This document shows, in pieces, positions 41,594 to 50,718 of a DNA stretch of 64,000 nt. How positions within the stretch are numbered: the first letter of the stretch is position 1; each line of letters starts with the position of its first letter. The DNA comes from CAYULW01 sp964445815 (GTDB lineage Bacteria > Bacteroidota > Bacteroidia > Flavobacteriales_E > Vicingaceae): positions 372,001 to 436,000 of the forward strand of contig CAYULW010000004.1 of the NCBI GenBank assembly GCA_964445815.1, written 5' to 3'. A program made the translations under genes and the position numbers. Below the pieces are notes generated by a model. The model saw only the letters and a list, made by a program, of their open reading frames with translations. It did no database searches and was not told the DNA's origin.

Positions 41594-44500
41594 ATGTCGA
41601 TAAAAAAACAGCTTTATGCCATTCTTCTGTTCTTATTGTGCTCTCCGGTTTTTGCCCAAGACAATGGGGCATTGCTCTGGAAAATTGAAGGAAAAGACCT
41701 GAAATACAGTTCTTACCTCTATGGTACTATGCATGTCAAAGACAACAGAGCTTTTAATATTGGTGATTCTACTTATATGGCGATCCGTCAGTGTGATGTT
41801 TTTGCTTTAGAAGTGCATTTGGATTCATTGATGAAGGCCGCTTTTTACAAAAGACAAAGAGAAGGTCTGGAAGAGGGGGTAGATGATTATCTGAGTGAAT
41901 CTGAATACAAGGCCCTTAAGGAAAAATTCAAAGATATGAATGGCTTTGATTTGGAGGCTTTAGACAATCAAAATCCAATGCTTGTCGAATCGCTCATGCG
42001 CCCTAAACGTGTAAGCCCTGATGATCAGGAAACATTTGTTGATGCTTATCTCTTCGGCATCGCCAGAAATCTTGAGAAAGAAGTTATCGGACTGGAAGAG
42101 GTAGAAGACCAGTTGAGGCTTTTGAGTCATGGGACTAGAGAAGAAAAGAGAAGAAGCATGTTGCGTCTTATCCGGCAAGACACTTCAGCTTATCTGAAAA
42201 GCTTAGACCGCTTGATTGAAACTTATTCGACTAACAATCTGGATTCTATAGAAAAAGCATTGGGCAGTTTTAATTTGACAGACAGCATTTTAATTCAGCG
42301 AAACCATGTGATGCAAAAAAGCATCAAGGCTCATTTTAAAGACCGTTCTGTGTTTGCCGCAATAGGTGCTGCCCATTTATTGGGCAAAAACGGTTTGATC
42401 GAATTGTTCAGACAAGAAGGTTATACGGTAAGGCCGGTGTATTCTGAAACGATGGCAGATCCTGAAGACTATAAAATTGACTACGGCAAACAAAAATGGT
42501 TTAAGTATAGCGATACTCTTATGGCCTATGAGGTAGAAACACCAAGTGAAGCTTATGAGTACAGTGAGTTTGTGAATTCGGGCTTTAAGATATATCCCGA
42601 CCTGGTTTCGGGAGTGGTATTTATGCACTATGCTCTGGACATTAGAAGAATGAAAGCTGAAGAATCCGACAAGAAGATCATCCAAAACTTTATTGACCAA
42701 TTGAAAAAAGAAAGTGGTTTTGAACTCTTGAGCAAATCCAGAATTCAAATGGAAGGTGTTGAAGCTGCTGAAGCCATTTTCAGTTTGGGAAGACAATATT
42801 TTAAATACCTGTTTATCATACGGGAAAATAATTTGTACGGATTGGTCGCCTCTAGTCTTGAAGACCGTTTTGAGGGCGAAGTTCATCAACGCTTTTTCGA
42901 TTCATTTCGGCTATTGAGTACAGCACAAGAAGTCAATAAAGACTGGATGGATTATCAACACGGGATGGGCGCTTTTTCTGTTCGCTTGCCTTCACAACCC
43001 AAACTCACGGTTAACAATGTCCAGTATCCGGGAGCTGAAGGTGTAGAAGTGCCCATATACATCTTTATGGCAATTGACATGGCGAACTCATCCAATTACT
43101 TAATCGCCTATAATGACTTTCCGATAGGCTATTATTTAGAGGATCAATCAATGGTGTTGAATGCCGGAATCGAAGAGCTAACACAAGCTCACCCGAAGAT
43201 GTCTGAGGTCGATACCATCTGGCGACAAGGCATAGAGGGCAGAGAAGTGGATGTCATGTTACAGAACCGTTTCTATTGCAAATTGCAATTGTTTACGCGT
43301 GGCAATCGCATCTACAAAGTCATGAAGCAAAATTTGAAACCGGACGAAAAAGGTTTTGCCAAAGAAGATGGCTTTTTTAACAGCTTTTCATTTCTGCCAT
43401 ACAAATCCCCACAAAGCACAATGAAAGAGATAGACAGTCTGGGGATTCGTCTTATGCAATTCGATCTGGCAAAAGAAGAATCAACTGATGCAGACCCCAA
43501 CTCTTACCTTCAACACCTGAGAACATTTTATACCACCAATCCGAATTCAGGAGTGGTTTACCTTACAGAGGTCAGCCGTTTGTCCAAATACCATAGAATT
43601 CATTCTGTCGACAGCTTTTACGTGGATCTGGTCAGTGACTTTACAGAATGGTCTGATACCTTACTCAGTTTAGACACCATAAGCATCGACGGAATTTCCG
43701 CAAGAGAGTTTTACCTGCAAGACAGATACAAGGGAGCTCATAGCCGTATTCGAGCCATATTGAATCCGCCTTATTTTTATTCCATCTTATCTTATTCTGA
43801 TTTAGAAGGGCTTAAGGATTCCACAAGTCAAGAGTATTTTGATGCTCTGCACTTTACACCCCAAAAGGAAGAGGCATGGCAAGCGGTCTATAGCTCAAAG
43901 TCGGATTTGATCTTAGCGCATTTGAAATCTGAGGATACACTACTTTTTAAAGGGGCCTCAGGGGCATTGAATTATTATCATTTTGATTCTAGTGATGTAC
44001 CCAAACTAAAGTTAGCTGTTCAGCAGACATATGGTGATGATACCTCAACTTACGGGTCTAAAATACAGCTCATCGATTTACTTGGCCAACTCAAGGGCAT
44101 GAGCGCTGAAGAATGGCAAAGCCTTTATCAAGCGCAAGAGGCGGAGCATGTCAAAAAGAAAATACTCTATGCCTTAATCGATATGGAGGATCATGAAGGC
44201 ATTTCCACATTTACACAGCTTTTTTTTACTGCGCCTCCAAAGATTGAATTCGGGCAATGGAAAATGACCCATGTGTTTAGCGATTCCATTGCTTTGATGA
44301 AAGCCCATTTTTCACAATTGATCGCTTTGCTTGACAACGAAGATTATAATTCATCCCTATTGTCTGTACTTTCCGGTGCTTGTGCCCGGGGTGATGAAGA
44401 ATTGATGAGTTTATTGAATGCACATTCGGAACGACTCTTAAGAAATGCCGCGACAGATCTCGATACCTTCGTTTTTAAGAAAGAAAACAATGGCAAGTAT

Positions 44501-45061
44501 TACTACATGTCTGAGATTGACAACTATTTGAATTTTATGCAGTATCTGGACATAGACCTTCAGCAAGTGGATCATTTTACAGAACGGCTGATGGGTTTAG
44601 AAAAATTAGGCTATCTGGAGGCTAAGGTTATAGAAGTGCGCATGGTGAGGGGCTTGCCCTTAAAAGCAAAGTTGTTGAAAGCAAGGCTAAAAGACGAGGA
44701 CACCCGATTGTCTACGATCCGCGCCTATCATGCGGCAGGAAGGATGAGTGAAATTTCGGAAACTTATCTGCAAAGAGATGAAGTGGCACGTCTGATCTTG
44801 TCTGATGAGCTGGATTATGATGAAGGAGCACCGGATCATGTGTCCAAGTTGGGTGAGATAGAGCATGGAGACTCTTTGTTCATGGTCATGAAGTTTGGCT
44901 ATGATTATAGCGGCAACAACTATGTTGGCATTGTAGGCCCTTTTAAAGGGGAAACAGGACTCGACAATTTTCCTCAAATAGAGTCGTATACAGACTGGGA
45001 AAAGTACGATGAGAATTGGATGGAAACGGCTAAAAAACAGATTGAAGCATTTGAGGAGTAA
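41594..45061 (+). CDS. TraB/GumN-domain protein with a very long C-terminal extension
   Basis: An 1155-residue exported protein (signal peptide MSIKKQLYAILLFLLCSPVFAQ). Residues 25-300 match the TraB/GumN (PrgY-like) family: LLWKIEGKDLKYSSYLYGTMH, a GLEEVEDQL block and FAAIGAAHLLGKNGLIELF. Family members are usually about 300 residues. The remaining 850 residues contain repeated alpha/beta segments (for example FRLLSTAQEVNKDWMDYQHGMG and FFNSFSFLPYKSPQ), then a helical-repeat-like part near 850-1100. No second named domain was recognised. The frame is open from 41561, but the signal peptide sets the start at 41594. Confidence 0.82.
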   Translation: MSIKKQLYAILLFLLCSPVFAQDNGALLWKIEGKDLKYSSYLYGTMHVKDNRAFNIGDSTYMAIRQCDVFALEVHLDSLMKAAFYKRQREGLEEGVDDYLSESEYKALKEKFKDMNGFDLEALDNQNPMLVESLMRPKRVSPDDQETFVDAYLFGIARNLEKEVIGLEEVEDQLRLLSHGTREEKRRSMLRLIRQDTSAYLKSLDRLIETYSTNNLDSIEKALGSFNLTDSILIQRNHVMQKSIKAHFKDRSVFAAIGAAHLLGKNGLIELFRQEGYTVRPVYSETMADPEDYKIDYGKQKWFKYSDTLMAYEVETPSEAYEYSEFVNSGFKIYPDLVSGVVFMHYALDIRRMKAEESDKKIIQNFIDQLKKESGFELLSKSRIQMEGVEAAEAIFSLGRQYFKYLFIIRENNLYGLVASSLEDRFEGEVHQRFFDSFRLLSTAQEVNKDWMDYQHGMGAFSVRLPSQPKLTVNNVQYPGAEGVEVPIYIFMAIDMANSSNYLIAYNDFPIGYYLEDQSMVLNAGIEELTQAHPKMSEVDTIWRQGIEGREVDVMLQNRFYCKLQLFTRGNRIYKVMKQNLKPDEKGFAKEDGFFNSFSFLPYKSPQSTMKEIDSLGIRLMQFDLAKEESTDADPNSYLQHLRTFYTTNPNSGVVYLTEVSRLSKYHRIHSVDSFYVDLVSDFTEWSDTLLSLDTISIDGISAREFYLQDRYKGAHSRIRAILNPPYFYSILSYSDLEGLKDSTSQEYFDALHFTPQKEEAWQAVYSSKSDLILAHLKSEDTLLFKGASGALNYYHFDSSDVPKLKLAVQQTYGDDTSTYGSKIQLIDLLGQLKGMSAEEWQSLYQAQEAEHVKKKILYALIDMEDHEGISTFTQLFFTAPPKIEFGQWKMTHVFSDSIALMKAHFSQLIALLDNEDYNSSLLSVLSGACARGDEELMSLLNAHSERLLRNAATDLDTFVFKKENNGKYYYMSEIDNYLNFMQYLDIDLQQVDHFTERLMGLEKLGYLEAKVIEVRMVRGLPLKAKLLKARLKDEDTRLSTIRAYHAAGRMSEISETYLQRDEVARLILSDELDYDEGAPDHVSKLGEIEHGDSLFMVMKFGYDYSGNNYVGIVGPFKGETGLDNFPQIESYTDWEKYDENWMETAKKQIEAFEE

Positions 45062-45133
45062 GAAGACCTTTTATTTAAATTTTTGACTGATTACGGTCTG
45101 AAACACCGACTTTACTTTCCATATATTTACACC

Positions 45134-45892
45134 ATGAGAATCAAACATTGGCTTATCCTTACGACACTTGCATTGAGTTTCAGTTCATGTCGTTTCTATA
45201 AATCAACCTCCATCAACGCCCCCATACTGGAAGAAAAAGGCAATTTGGATCTTGGTGTTTCTTTTGTAAGCAGTATGGATGTCAAGGCCTCTTATGCCGT
45301 AACGGATGAGATTGCGGTGGCGGCCAGTTACGGAGATACTTATAACATCGAAACGGAATATACTGTAAACGGAGGAGAGACCGTAAAATCGACTCTGAAA
45401 AATGATAAGGCCGATTTAGGTCTTGGTTATTATACCCTGATCAATGACATGTATTTCAATGCTTTTGGTGGATATAGTTTTGGGAATTCCGGCAGCTTAT
45501 TTGGTGACATATATACGGTTGCCGGTTCAATAACTGATGATGACTTTGGCATAACGGCGAAGTTTAACGGCCCTTTCATTCAATCGGCTTTGCATAAAGA
45601 TTTGGGAGGAGAAACCTATTTGGGTCTGGTGACTCGCTTCGATTATCTGAGCTTTTCGGATTTTAAGACGGCTGTTTTTCTAACGGACCAACAGGTGGAT
45701 GAGGTTACCGGAGATAAAGATGCACTGATCGGACAAATCGGTCTGGATTTGAACATTAGGGGAGAGGCTGTCGGTTGGACGGCTCAGGTCAGTTACACCT
45801 TTGCAGATAATACAGCAGACTATTTTTCCAACCGCACTTGGAACATCAATCTGGGTGTTTATCTTCGTTTGGAAGAAGTGTTTGGCAAATAG
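45134..45892 (+). CDS. Outer-membrane lipoprotein, predicted beta-structure
   Basis: A 252-residue protein with a lipoprotein signal (WLILTTLALSFSSC, lipobox SFSSC) and a glycine- and aromatic-rich region of alternating strands (DLGVSFVSSMDVKASYAV, LGLGYYTLINDMYFNAFGGYS) that suggests a beta barrel or beta sandwich at the outer membrane. The frame is open from 45083 but ATG 45134 begins the signal. No functional motif is visible. Confidence 0.7.
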   Translation: MRIKHWLILTTLALSFSSCRFYKSTSINAPILEEKGNLDLGVSFVSSMDVKASYAVTDEIAVAASYGDTYNIETEYTVNGGETVKSTLKNDKADLGLGYYTLINDMYFNAFGGYSFGNSGSLFGDIYTVAGSITDDDFGITAKFNGPFIQSALHKDLGGETYLGLVTRFDYLSFSDFKTAVFLTDQQVDEVTGDKDALIGQIGLDLNIRGEAVGWTAQVSYTFADNTADYFSNRTWNINLGVYLRLEEVFGK

Positions 45893-45919
45893 CAGTTTAC
45901 ATGTCTTGTTCGGAAGTGA

Positions 45920-47188
45920 ATGCCTCTTCCTGCAGAAGCGCATTTGAATGGCATTTGTGTGTATTTTTCAGGCGTGAGTTTCTTATTGTTCTATAAACGC
46001 AGTTTTAGTGGTGTAAAGCCTAAAATATGGTACTTGGCCATCATTACCCTGATCAATCGAGCAGGGGCGATGGTCTTGCCCTTTTTGTCTCTATACCTGA
46101 CCACAGAAGAAGGATATGATTTAGTCACTACCGGTAACATTTTACTCATGTTTGGTGTCGGCTCTTTTCTGGGCAATTATTTCGGGGGCATACTTACTGA
46201 TCGTTTCGGGCCGTTTCGGATCCAGTTGTTCAGTTTATGGGTCACTTCCCTCTCTTTCCTTGTTCTCATGCATTTGCATACCCCTTTAAGTTTTGCCATG
46301 GGCCTGCTTGTAACCAGCTGTTTAATGGATCTGTTTAGACCGGCCAACATGACTGCGGTTAGTCGTTTGGAATCTGCAGAAAATAGAACAAAGGCCGTAG
46401 GTGTCATTCGCTTAGCAATTAATATTGGTTTTGCCGCCGGTCCGGCATTCGGAGGATTGATCGCTTTTACTCTGGGTTACGATTGGTTGTTTATGATCGA
46501 TGCCATCACCTGCTTTTTAGCCGGTGGCTTGATGCTTGGTTTATTTAGAACACAAATGCGTACTGAGGGGAGTGAACAAAAGGCCAAAAAGGATGAACCC
46601 AAAGGCAATGTGAAAGAAGTGTTTAAAGATCGTCTCTTTCTGTTTTTCTTGTTTTTGGTGTTTATTATGGCTTGTGTGTTCATGCAAATCTTCAATGTTA
46701 TTCCGGTGTTCTTTAAGCAAGATATGCTGTTTACAGAGGCCCAAATAGGTTATTTAATGGCCTTTAATGGCGTTTTAATTGTCTTTATCGAATTGCCTCT
46801 TATTGAATTGATGAAAAAGCGGAATGAGCTAAAATTGATCGCTTCGGGCTGCATATTATTAGCGATTAGCTATCTTATTTTGATATTCGATCAGTGGTCG
46901 GTAGTGGCCATACTGTGTTTGCTTTTTTTTACCATAGGAGAGATCTTGATTTTGCCATATACCACAACAGCCATTATGAATAGAGCACCTGAACACCTGA
47001 AGGGAAGATATCTGGCTTTTTATGGCATGGCATTCAGCATCTGTCACATGGTGGCACCGCTTATGGGCATGAATGTGGCTTCTGCATATGGCTTTTCGCC
47101 GCTTTGGTGGCTCCTTGGCAGTTTGTTGATTGTTCCGGTGTTGGGTTTTTATGCTTTAAGGAAAGGGTTTGTGCCGCTTGAAGAGTGA
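45920..47188 (+). CDS. Major facilitator superfamily transporter
   Basis: A 422-residue 12-helix transporter. The motif A-like loop GNYFGGILTDRFGPFRIQL is at about residues 89-107, and a second half with EAQIGYLMAFNGVLIVFIE follows. It is probably a drug or small-metabolite exporter, but substrate is not readable. The N-terminus has 25 extra residues before the first helix, so a downstream start is possible. It converges on the AlgJ-like gene with a 12-base gap that includes a small AATAAGA/TCTTATT hairpin. Confidence 0.87.
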   Translation: MPLPAEAHLNGICVYFSGVSFLLFYKRSFSGVKPKIWYLAIITLINRAGAMVLPFLSLYLTTEEGYDLVTTGNILLMFGVGSFLGNYFGGILTDRFGPFRIQLFSLWVTSLSFLVLMHLHTPLSFAMGLLVTSCLMDLFRPANMTAVSRLESAENRTKAVGVIRLAINIGFAAGPAFGGLIAFTLGYDWLFMIDAITCFLAGGLMLGLFRTQMRTEGSEQKAKKDEPKGNVKEVFKDRLFLFFLFLVFIMACVFMQIFNVIPVFFKQDMLFTEAQIGYLMAFNGVLIVFIELPLIELMKKRNELKLIASGCILLAISYLILIFDQWSVVAILCLLFFTIGEILILPYTTTAIMNRAPEHLKGRYLAFYGMAFSICHMVAPLMGMNVASAYGFSPLWWLLGSLLIVPVLGFYALRKGFVPLEE

Positions 47189-47200
47189 TAATAAGATGTC

Positions 47201-48355
47201 TTATTGATCAGGTAGTGCTCGAATTGCTTCTATCACTTTTTCAATGTCATGTTGAAAACCAAAAGGATAGTTTTTAAGATTGTGAGAGCTGTTGAGTATG
47301 ACCAAACCATCCGTTGTTTTAAACTCTTCAATCATATTCAAGTTCTTTATTTTTTTTGGAGGTTCTTTTGTCGGGTAATAGGCGGTACTGTAATAGAACA
47401 AGTATTTCGATTCCATTGAATAAATATATTGCAGTTTATGGCAGTCTTTAATGTTCCAGTAATAACTGTCGCCTATTGTCAGTACTTTAGGTTTAAAAGC
47501 ATTTTCTTTTTGATTTACACCATAGGTGAAATACATGAAATTAGAACTGTTATCTAATCGGCTCAATAAGTTTAAGGTAGCTTCCGTATCTCCGTCTCCT
47601 TTTCTAAATTCTGATACCTCTTTATTCTTAACATAAATCTGATTCATTTGATTGTCGAAAAAGGCATTCATGTCGTTCAACAATTTAAACAAAGTGAAGG
47701 AAGCTCCATATTTGGTCCAATGCACACTGGTAGGGCTATAAATGTGATGCTCAGAAGTGTCCATAATTCCCTTGTAGAAGTCTAATAAGTCCCAATATTC
47801 AATCTGATTCTTATCCAATAGCTTCTTATAGAAGCGGTAGTCATTATTGGGGTTATCAAAAGCAAATTTGTCAGGCAGGTAATCGCTAAAAATTTCTTCT
47901 TTTGAAGGTGCTATAATGACTTTAAAATATTTTCCTTTTTGTTTAAAAAGGTCTGCCAGTACTTTGAGTTTGGCAATATAGGCTCTGGTGGCCGCTCTTT
48001 TTAACTTATAAGCACAACATCTGGAATCTGCCCAGCCCCAACTGAAATAATAGCCGTCTTTTCCGACCAAAAGATCACCCATGTGATAGGTGTCGAACAA
48101 TTGGTAGTCCATTTCATGTTGGAGTCTGACTAATGGCGGTTTTAGTTTAAGGTTTTTCTTGATGAGTTCTTCTTGCCTTTCCTGCCATTCTTTCTGAACC
48201 CAGCTTGTCCATGAGATTTTCATTGAATCGGCTTTTTTAAATGTGCCCTGAAGAGGTTCAAACTCCTCTTTAATGATCCATTTTTCTGATAATAATGGAA
48301 TGCATAAGATCAGAATGAAAAAGAATATAAGGATGTAATCTAGTCTTTTTTTCAT
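47201..48355 (-). CDS. AlgJ/AlgX/DHHW-like exported acyltransfer partner
   Basis: A 384-residue protein with an N-terminal membrane anchor (residues 8-25). The block FKVIIAPSKEEIFSDYLP, then HHIYSPTSVHWTKYGA (containing the catalytic-type His) and VLTIGDSYYWN (the serine block) give an SGNH-like fold as in AlgX/AlgJ proteins. These work beside an MBOAT protein to move acetyl groups to exported polysaccharide. Its start overlaps the MBOAT stop (TGATG), making a two-gene module. The polymer cannot be inferred. Confidence 0.78.
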   Translation of the reverse strand: MKKRLDYILIFFFILILCIPLLSEKWIIKEEFEPLQGTFKKADSMKISWTSWVQKEWQERQEELIKKNLKLKPPLVRLQHEMDYQLFDTYHMGDLLVGKDGYYFSWGWADSRCCAYKLKRAATRAYIAKLKVLADLFKQKGKYFKVIIAPSKEEIFSDYLPDKFAFDNPNNDYRFYKKLLDKNQIEYWDLLDFYKGIMDTSEHHIYSPTSVHWTKYGASFTLFKLLNDMNAFFDNQMNQIYVKNKEVSEFRKGDGDTEATLNLLSRLDNSSNFMYFTYGVNQKENAFKPKVLTIGDSYYWNIKDCHKLQYIYSMESKYLFYYSTAYYPTKEPPKKIKNLNMIEEFKTTDGLVILNSSHNLKNYPFGFQHDIEKVIEAIRALPDQ

Positions 48356-49770
48356 CAGAAGCGGTAATAGATAAAAGGATTAAAATCACTCGTCATCAAT
48401 AACATGAAAGAAAGAATAAAAATCAAAAGAAAAAGTGGAAAACTGGCAAGCGCCCAAGCCGGTTTAAGGCTCAATCGTTGGATCAGAGAACTAAGAAAAT
48501 TAAGCTGTTTTTGTTGTGGTGCCATAAAGGCAAAGAAGACGCCGATAGCAAAAATGAAAATGCTTTTATTGCTCAACTTTGTATTTAGTGTGAGGTTAGA
48601 AAAGTCGGTCATTTTATCTAAGTAATCGATGGCGAGAGAAAAATCCATTGAAAAAAAGACCCAGCTAACCACCACCACCATAAAAGTATAAGTCACTTGT
48701 AAAAACTGAGGTAGTTTTTTTAATTGATTTCCCAACCATGCCCGTTCCAGCATTAGAAAAAGGCCATGATACAGTCCCCATATTACAAAATTCCAGGCTG
48801 CACCATGCCAAAATCCTGAAATCAAAAAAACGATCATAAGGTTAAGATAAACTCTGGTCTTGGAAACTCTGTTTCCACCTAGTGGGATGTATAAATAGTC
48901 GCGCATCCATGCACCAAGTGTCATGTGCCATCTTTGCCAAAACTCTGTCACACTTTTTGACAGGTATGGGAAATTGAAATTTTCGGGAAAACGAAAGCCA
49001 ATCATTAATCCTAAACCAATAGCCATGTCTGAGTAACCTGCAAAATCATAATAGATTTGAAAAGTGTAGGCGAGTATTCCCAACCAGGCATCTGCAATGG
49101 GCAAATATTTTATGGGATAGCTGGTTGCTTGTGCCACAATTTCTGCAAAGGTATTGGCGAGTATTACTTTTTTTCCCAAGCCGATAATAAAGCGATACAA
49201 ACCCTCTAGCTTATCATCTAGAGCATTGATGTTGTAATTCTTAATCTGATCACTCACGTCTTTATAGCGTACAATTGGTCCGGCAATGAGTTGTGGGAAC
49301 ATCATGATGTATAGGAGGTAGTCTAAAAAGCTCTTTAATCGTTCGTTTTTTCCACTGTACAAATCAAGAGCATAACTGATCTTCTGAAAAGTAAAAAAAG
49401 AGATGCCGATGGGAAGTATTACTTCTTTAATGGAAAATGTTCCAAGTCCTATCGAGTCGGAGAGAAGTGAGAAATTGTCGACAAAGAAATTGGCATATTT
49501 AAAATAGACCAACAAACCAACGTTGAGAATAATGGAAAGCCAGAGATAGCGTTTTCGGTGAGCTTTACCGGGTTCAAATTGGCTGGATAAAAAGAAGTCA
49601 ATAATCGAACTTCCCAAAAGGAAAAAGATAAATATGGGAGCCCCCCAAGCATAGAAGACAGCACTAAATGCTACGATAACCCATTTTCTGAGTTTTTTCC
49701 CCAACAGATAAAAACAAACTAGAAATGCAGGAAGAAAGAAACAAAGAAAATACAGAGAGCTAAAAATCAT
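48355..49770 (-). CDS. MBOAT-family membrane O-acyltransferase (AlgI-like)
   Basis: A 471-residue polytopic membrane enzyme. Family motifs are the opening IFSSLYFLCFFLPAFLVCFY, the LIAGPIVRYKDV segment near 165, the FWQRWHMTLGAWMRDYLYIP block near 285, and the active-site histidine in LISGFWHGAAWNFVIWGLYHG near 330. It transfers acyl groups across the inner membrane for sugar O-acetylation, with the AlgJ-like protein downstream. The start at 49770 is chosen over a TTG at 49785 and lies 19 bases after a plausible Bacteroidota promoter. Confidence 0.93.
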   Translation of the reverse strand: MIFSSLYFLCFFLPAFLVCFYLLGKKLRKWVIVAFSAVFYAWGAPIFIFFLLGSSIIDFFLSSQFEPGKAHRKRYLWLSIILNVGLLVYFKYANFFVDNFSLLSDSIGLGTFSIKEVILPIGISFFTFQKISYALDLYSGKNERLKSFLDYLLYIMMFPQLIAGPIVRYKDVSDQIKNYNINALDDKLEGLYRFIIGLGKKVILANTFAEIVAQATSYPIKYLPIADAWLGILAYTFQIYYDFAGYSDMAIGLGLMIGFRFPENFNFPYLSKSVTEFWQRWHMTLGAWMRDYLYIPLGGNRVSKTRVYLNLMIVFLISGFWHGAAWNFVIWGLYHGLFLMLERAWLGNQLKKLPQFLQVTYTFMVVVVSWVFFSMDFSLAIDYLDKMTDFSNLTLNTKLSNKSIFIFAIGVFFAFMAPQQKQLNFLSSLIQRLSLKPAWALASFPLFLLIFILSFMLLMTSDFNPFIYYRF

Positions 49771-49788
49771 GCTTAGGCTAATCAACTG

Positions 49789-49819
49789 CGAAAATAATGA
49801 TGAAGTCTCTTATACTCAA
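49789..49819 (-). promoter_or_regulatory. Probable promoter of the MBOAT-AlgJ operon
   Basis: On the minus strand TTG (49817-49819) is followed after 20 bases by TATTTTCG (49789-49796), seven of eight matches to TAnnTTTG. It ends 18 bases before the MBOAT ATG. Confidence 0.45.
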
Positions 49820-49965
49820 GTTTGTCAATAAAAATGAGCAACACTCATCTTGCACGAATTATTTGGGATACTTATTGGTTTACTTGCATTACTATTTAAA
49901 TCAATTTTTGAAGTTGCCGATATGCTATAGAATACCATCAGGATCGTGAAGAAAGAATTCATGAA

Positions 49966-49996
49966 TAAAAAAGGAGGTGTAGTTCTACACCTCCCT
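49966..49996. terminator. Terminator of the cysteine-rich peptide gene
   Basis: GGAGGTGTAG and CTACACCTCC form a perfect 10-bp stem (49973-49994) with a very small loop. On the minus strand it is followed by six T (49967-49972), about 10 bases after the peptide's stop. The plus strand also has a T-tract (49996-50000), so it may act in both directions. Confidence 0.93.
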
Positions 49997-50002
49997 TTTT
50001 GA

Positions 50003-50110
50003 TTAACAACAGCCCTTGGTGTTGTTTTCTTCATTGCAGTTGCACTGGCAAGTACAAGAGCAAGTACAAGTACATGCTGTTGTTTCACAGCAATTTTGCT
50101 TCTGTTCCAT
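50003..50110 (-). CDS. 35-residue cysteine-rich, metallothionein-like peptide
   Basis: An ATG at 50110 opens a 35-codon frame ending in TAA at 50003-50005. Eleven of the 35 residues are cysteine: a CC pair at 7-8, then seven alternating cysteines at 13, 15, 17, 19, 21, 23 and 25 (CTCTCSCTCQCNC), and a final CC pair at 34-35. Such CxC density is the signature of thiolate metal-binding peptides. The gene has its own promoter 39 bases upstream (identical to that of the adjacent sigma gene) and a terminator 10 bases downstream. It does not match a metallothionein family I know by sequence. Metal binding is therefore inferred from composition. It overlaps a longer spurious open frame and is easily missed. 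Confidence 0.85.
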   Translation of the reverse strand: MEQKQNCCETTACTCTCSCTCQCNCNEENNTKGCC

Positions 50111-50148
50111 TTTTTTAGAGTTTAATGAATAATTCGATTATCACCCTG

Positions 50149-50175
50149 ATAGACGGAAGCATTTAAAAAGGACGC
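50149..50175 (-). promoter_or_regulatory. ECF promoter of the cysteine-rich peptide gene
   Basis: On the minus strand: GCGTCCTTT (50167-50175), exactly 11 bases, then CGTCTAT (50149-50155). Both blocks and the spacing are identical to the element in front of the sigma gene at 50719-50745. It begins only five bases after the sigma stop codon. Confidence 0.85.
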
Positions 50176-50180
50176 AAAAA

Positions 50181-50702
50181 TTAGCAGTTACAATTGCTTG
50201 ATATCACATTGCCATATTGATCTGACTCTACGGCACAACAGTCAATGAAAAAGGCCTTTAGTTCTCTTCTAGCACGCTGAACTCTAGACTTGGCCGCACT
50301 GTATGATAAATTGTGTTTTTCTGCGAAATCTTTTTGTGATACGTTTTGATAAGTGGTTTCAAGCAATACTTCTTTGTATTTTTCAGGTAAGCGATGTATA
50401 AACGGCTTAAGGCAATTGCTGATATTACTGGCAGATGCTTCACCTTCATCTACTAAATTGGATTCAATATTTAACTCAGTTGTGTTCAGTTTTCTTTTTC
50501 TATAGTAATCGATAATTGTATTTCTGGTGATTTGATAGATCCAGCTGCTGATCTTTTGATCGTCTCTAATGGTATTTACATTTTGATGAATTTTTATGAA
50601 TACTTCTTGCAAAATATCTTCTGCCAGCTCTTTTGTTGAGACTTTACTGTTAATAAAGCCCAACAGTTCTTGATTGAATTCTTTCCACAACTGCTCAGTC
50701 AT
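50181..50702 (-). CDS. SigZ-like ECF sigma factor with a cysteine-containing tail
   Basis: A 173-residue group 4 sigma factor. Region 2 has ELAEDILQEVFIKIHQN near residue 23; region 4 has LPEKYKEVLLETTYQNVSQKDFAEKHNLSYSAAKSRVQRAR near residues 107-147. The C-terminal tail reads CCAVESDQYGNVISSNCNC, i.e. a CC pair, a DxYGNVI segment and a terminal CNC. Tails with Cys pairs around a YGNVI-type segment are characteristic of SigZ-like factors; in other ECF groups (for example CorE) cysteine-rich tails sense metals. No anti-sigma gene is adjacent. The leader from the predicted promoter is only about 10 bases, with an AAAAAAGGAAG ribosome-binding stretch. Confidence 0.88.
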   Translation of the reverse strand: MTEQLWKEFNQELLGFINSKVSTKELAEDILQEVFIKIHQNVNTIRDDQKISSWIYQITRNTIIDYYRKRKLNTTELNIESNLVDEGEASASNISNCLKPFIHRLPEKYKEVLLETTYQNVSQKDFAEKHNLSYSAAKSRVQRARRELKAFFIDCCAVESDQYGNVISSNCNC

Positions 50703-50718
50703 CTTCCTTTTTTGTTGA

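Noticed and set aside
47190..47205. AATAAGA-TG-TCTTATT as a strong terminator between the MFS and AlgJ-like genes
   Set aside because: The loop is only two bases and the stem is A/T only, so it would be weak; noted in the MFS entry only.
49825..50088. 87-residue minus-strand frame covering the cysteine-rich peptide locus
   Set aside because: It runs through the terminator hairpin and uses a different frame from the promoter-equipped 35-residue peptide gene; no sensible start or motif.
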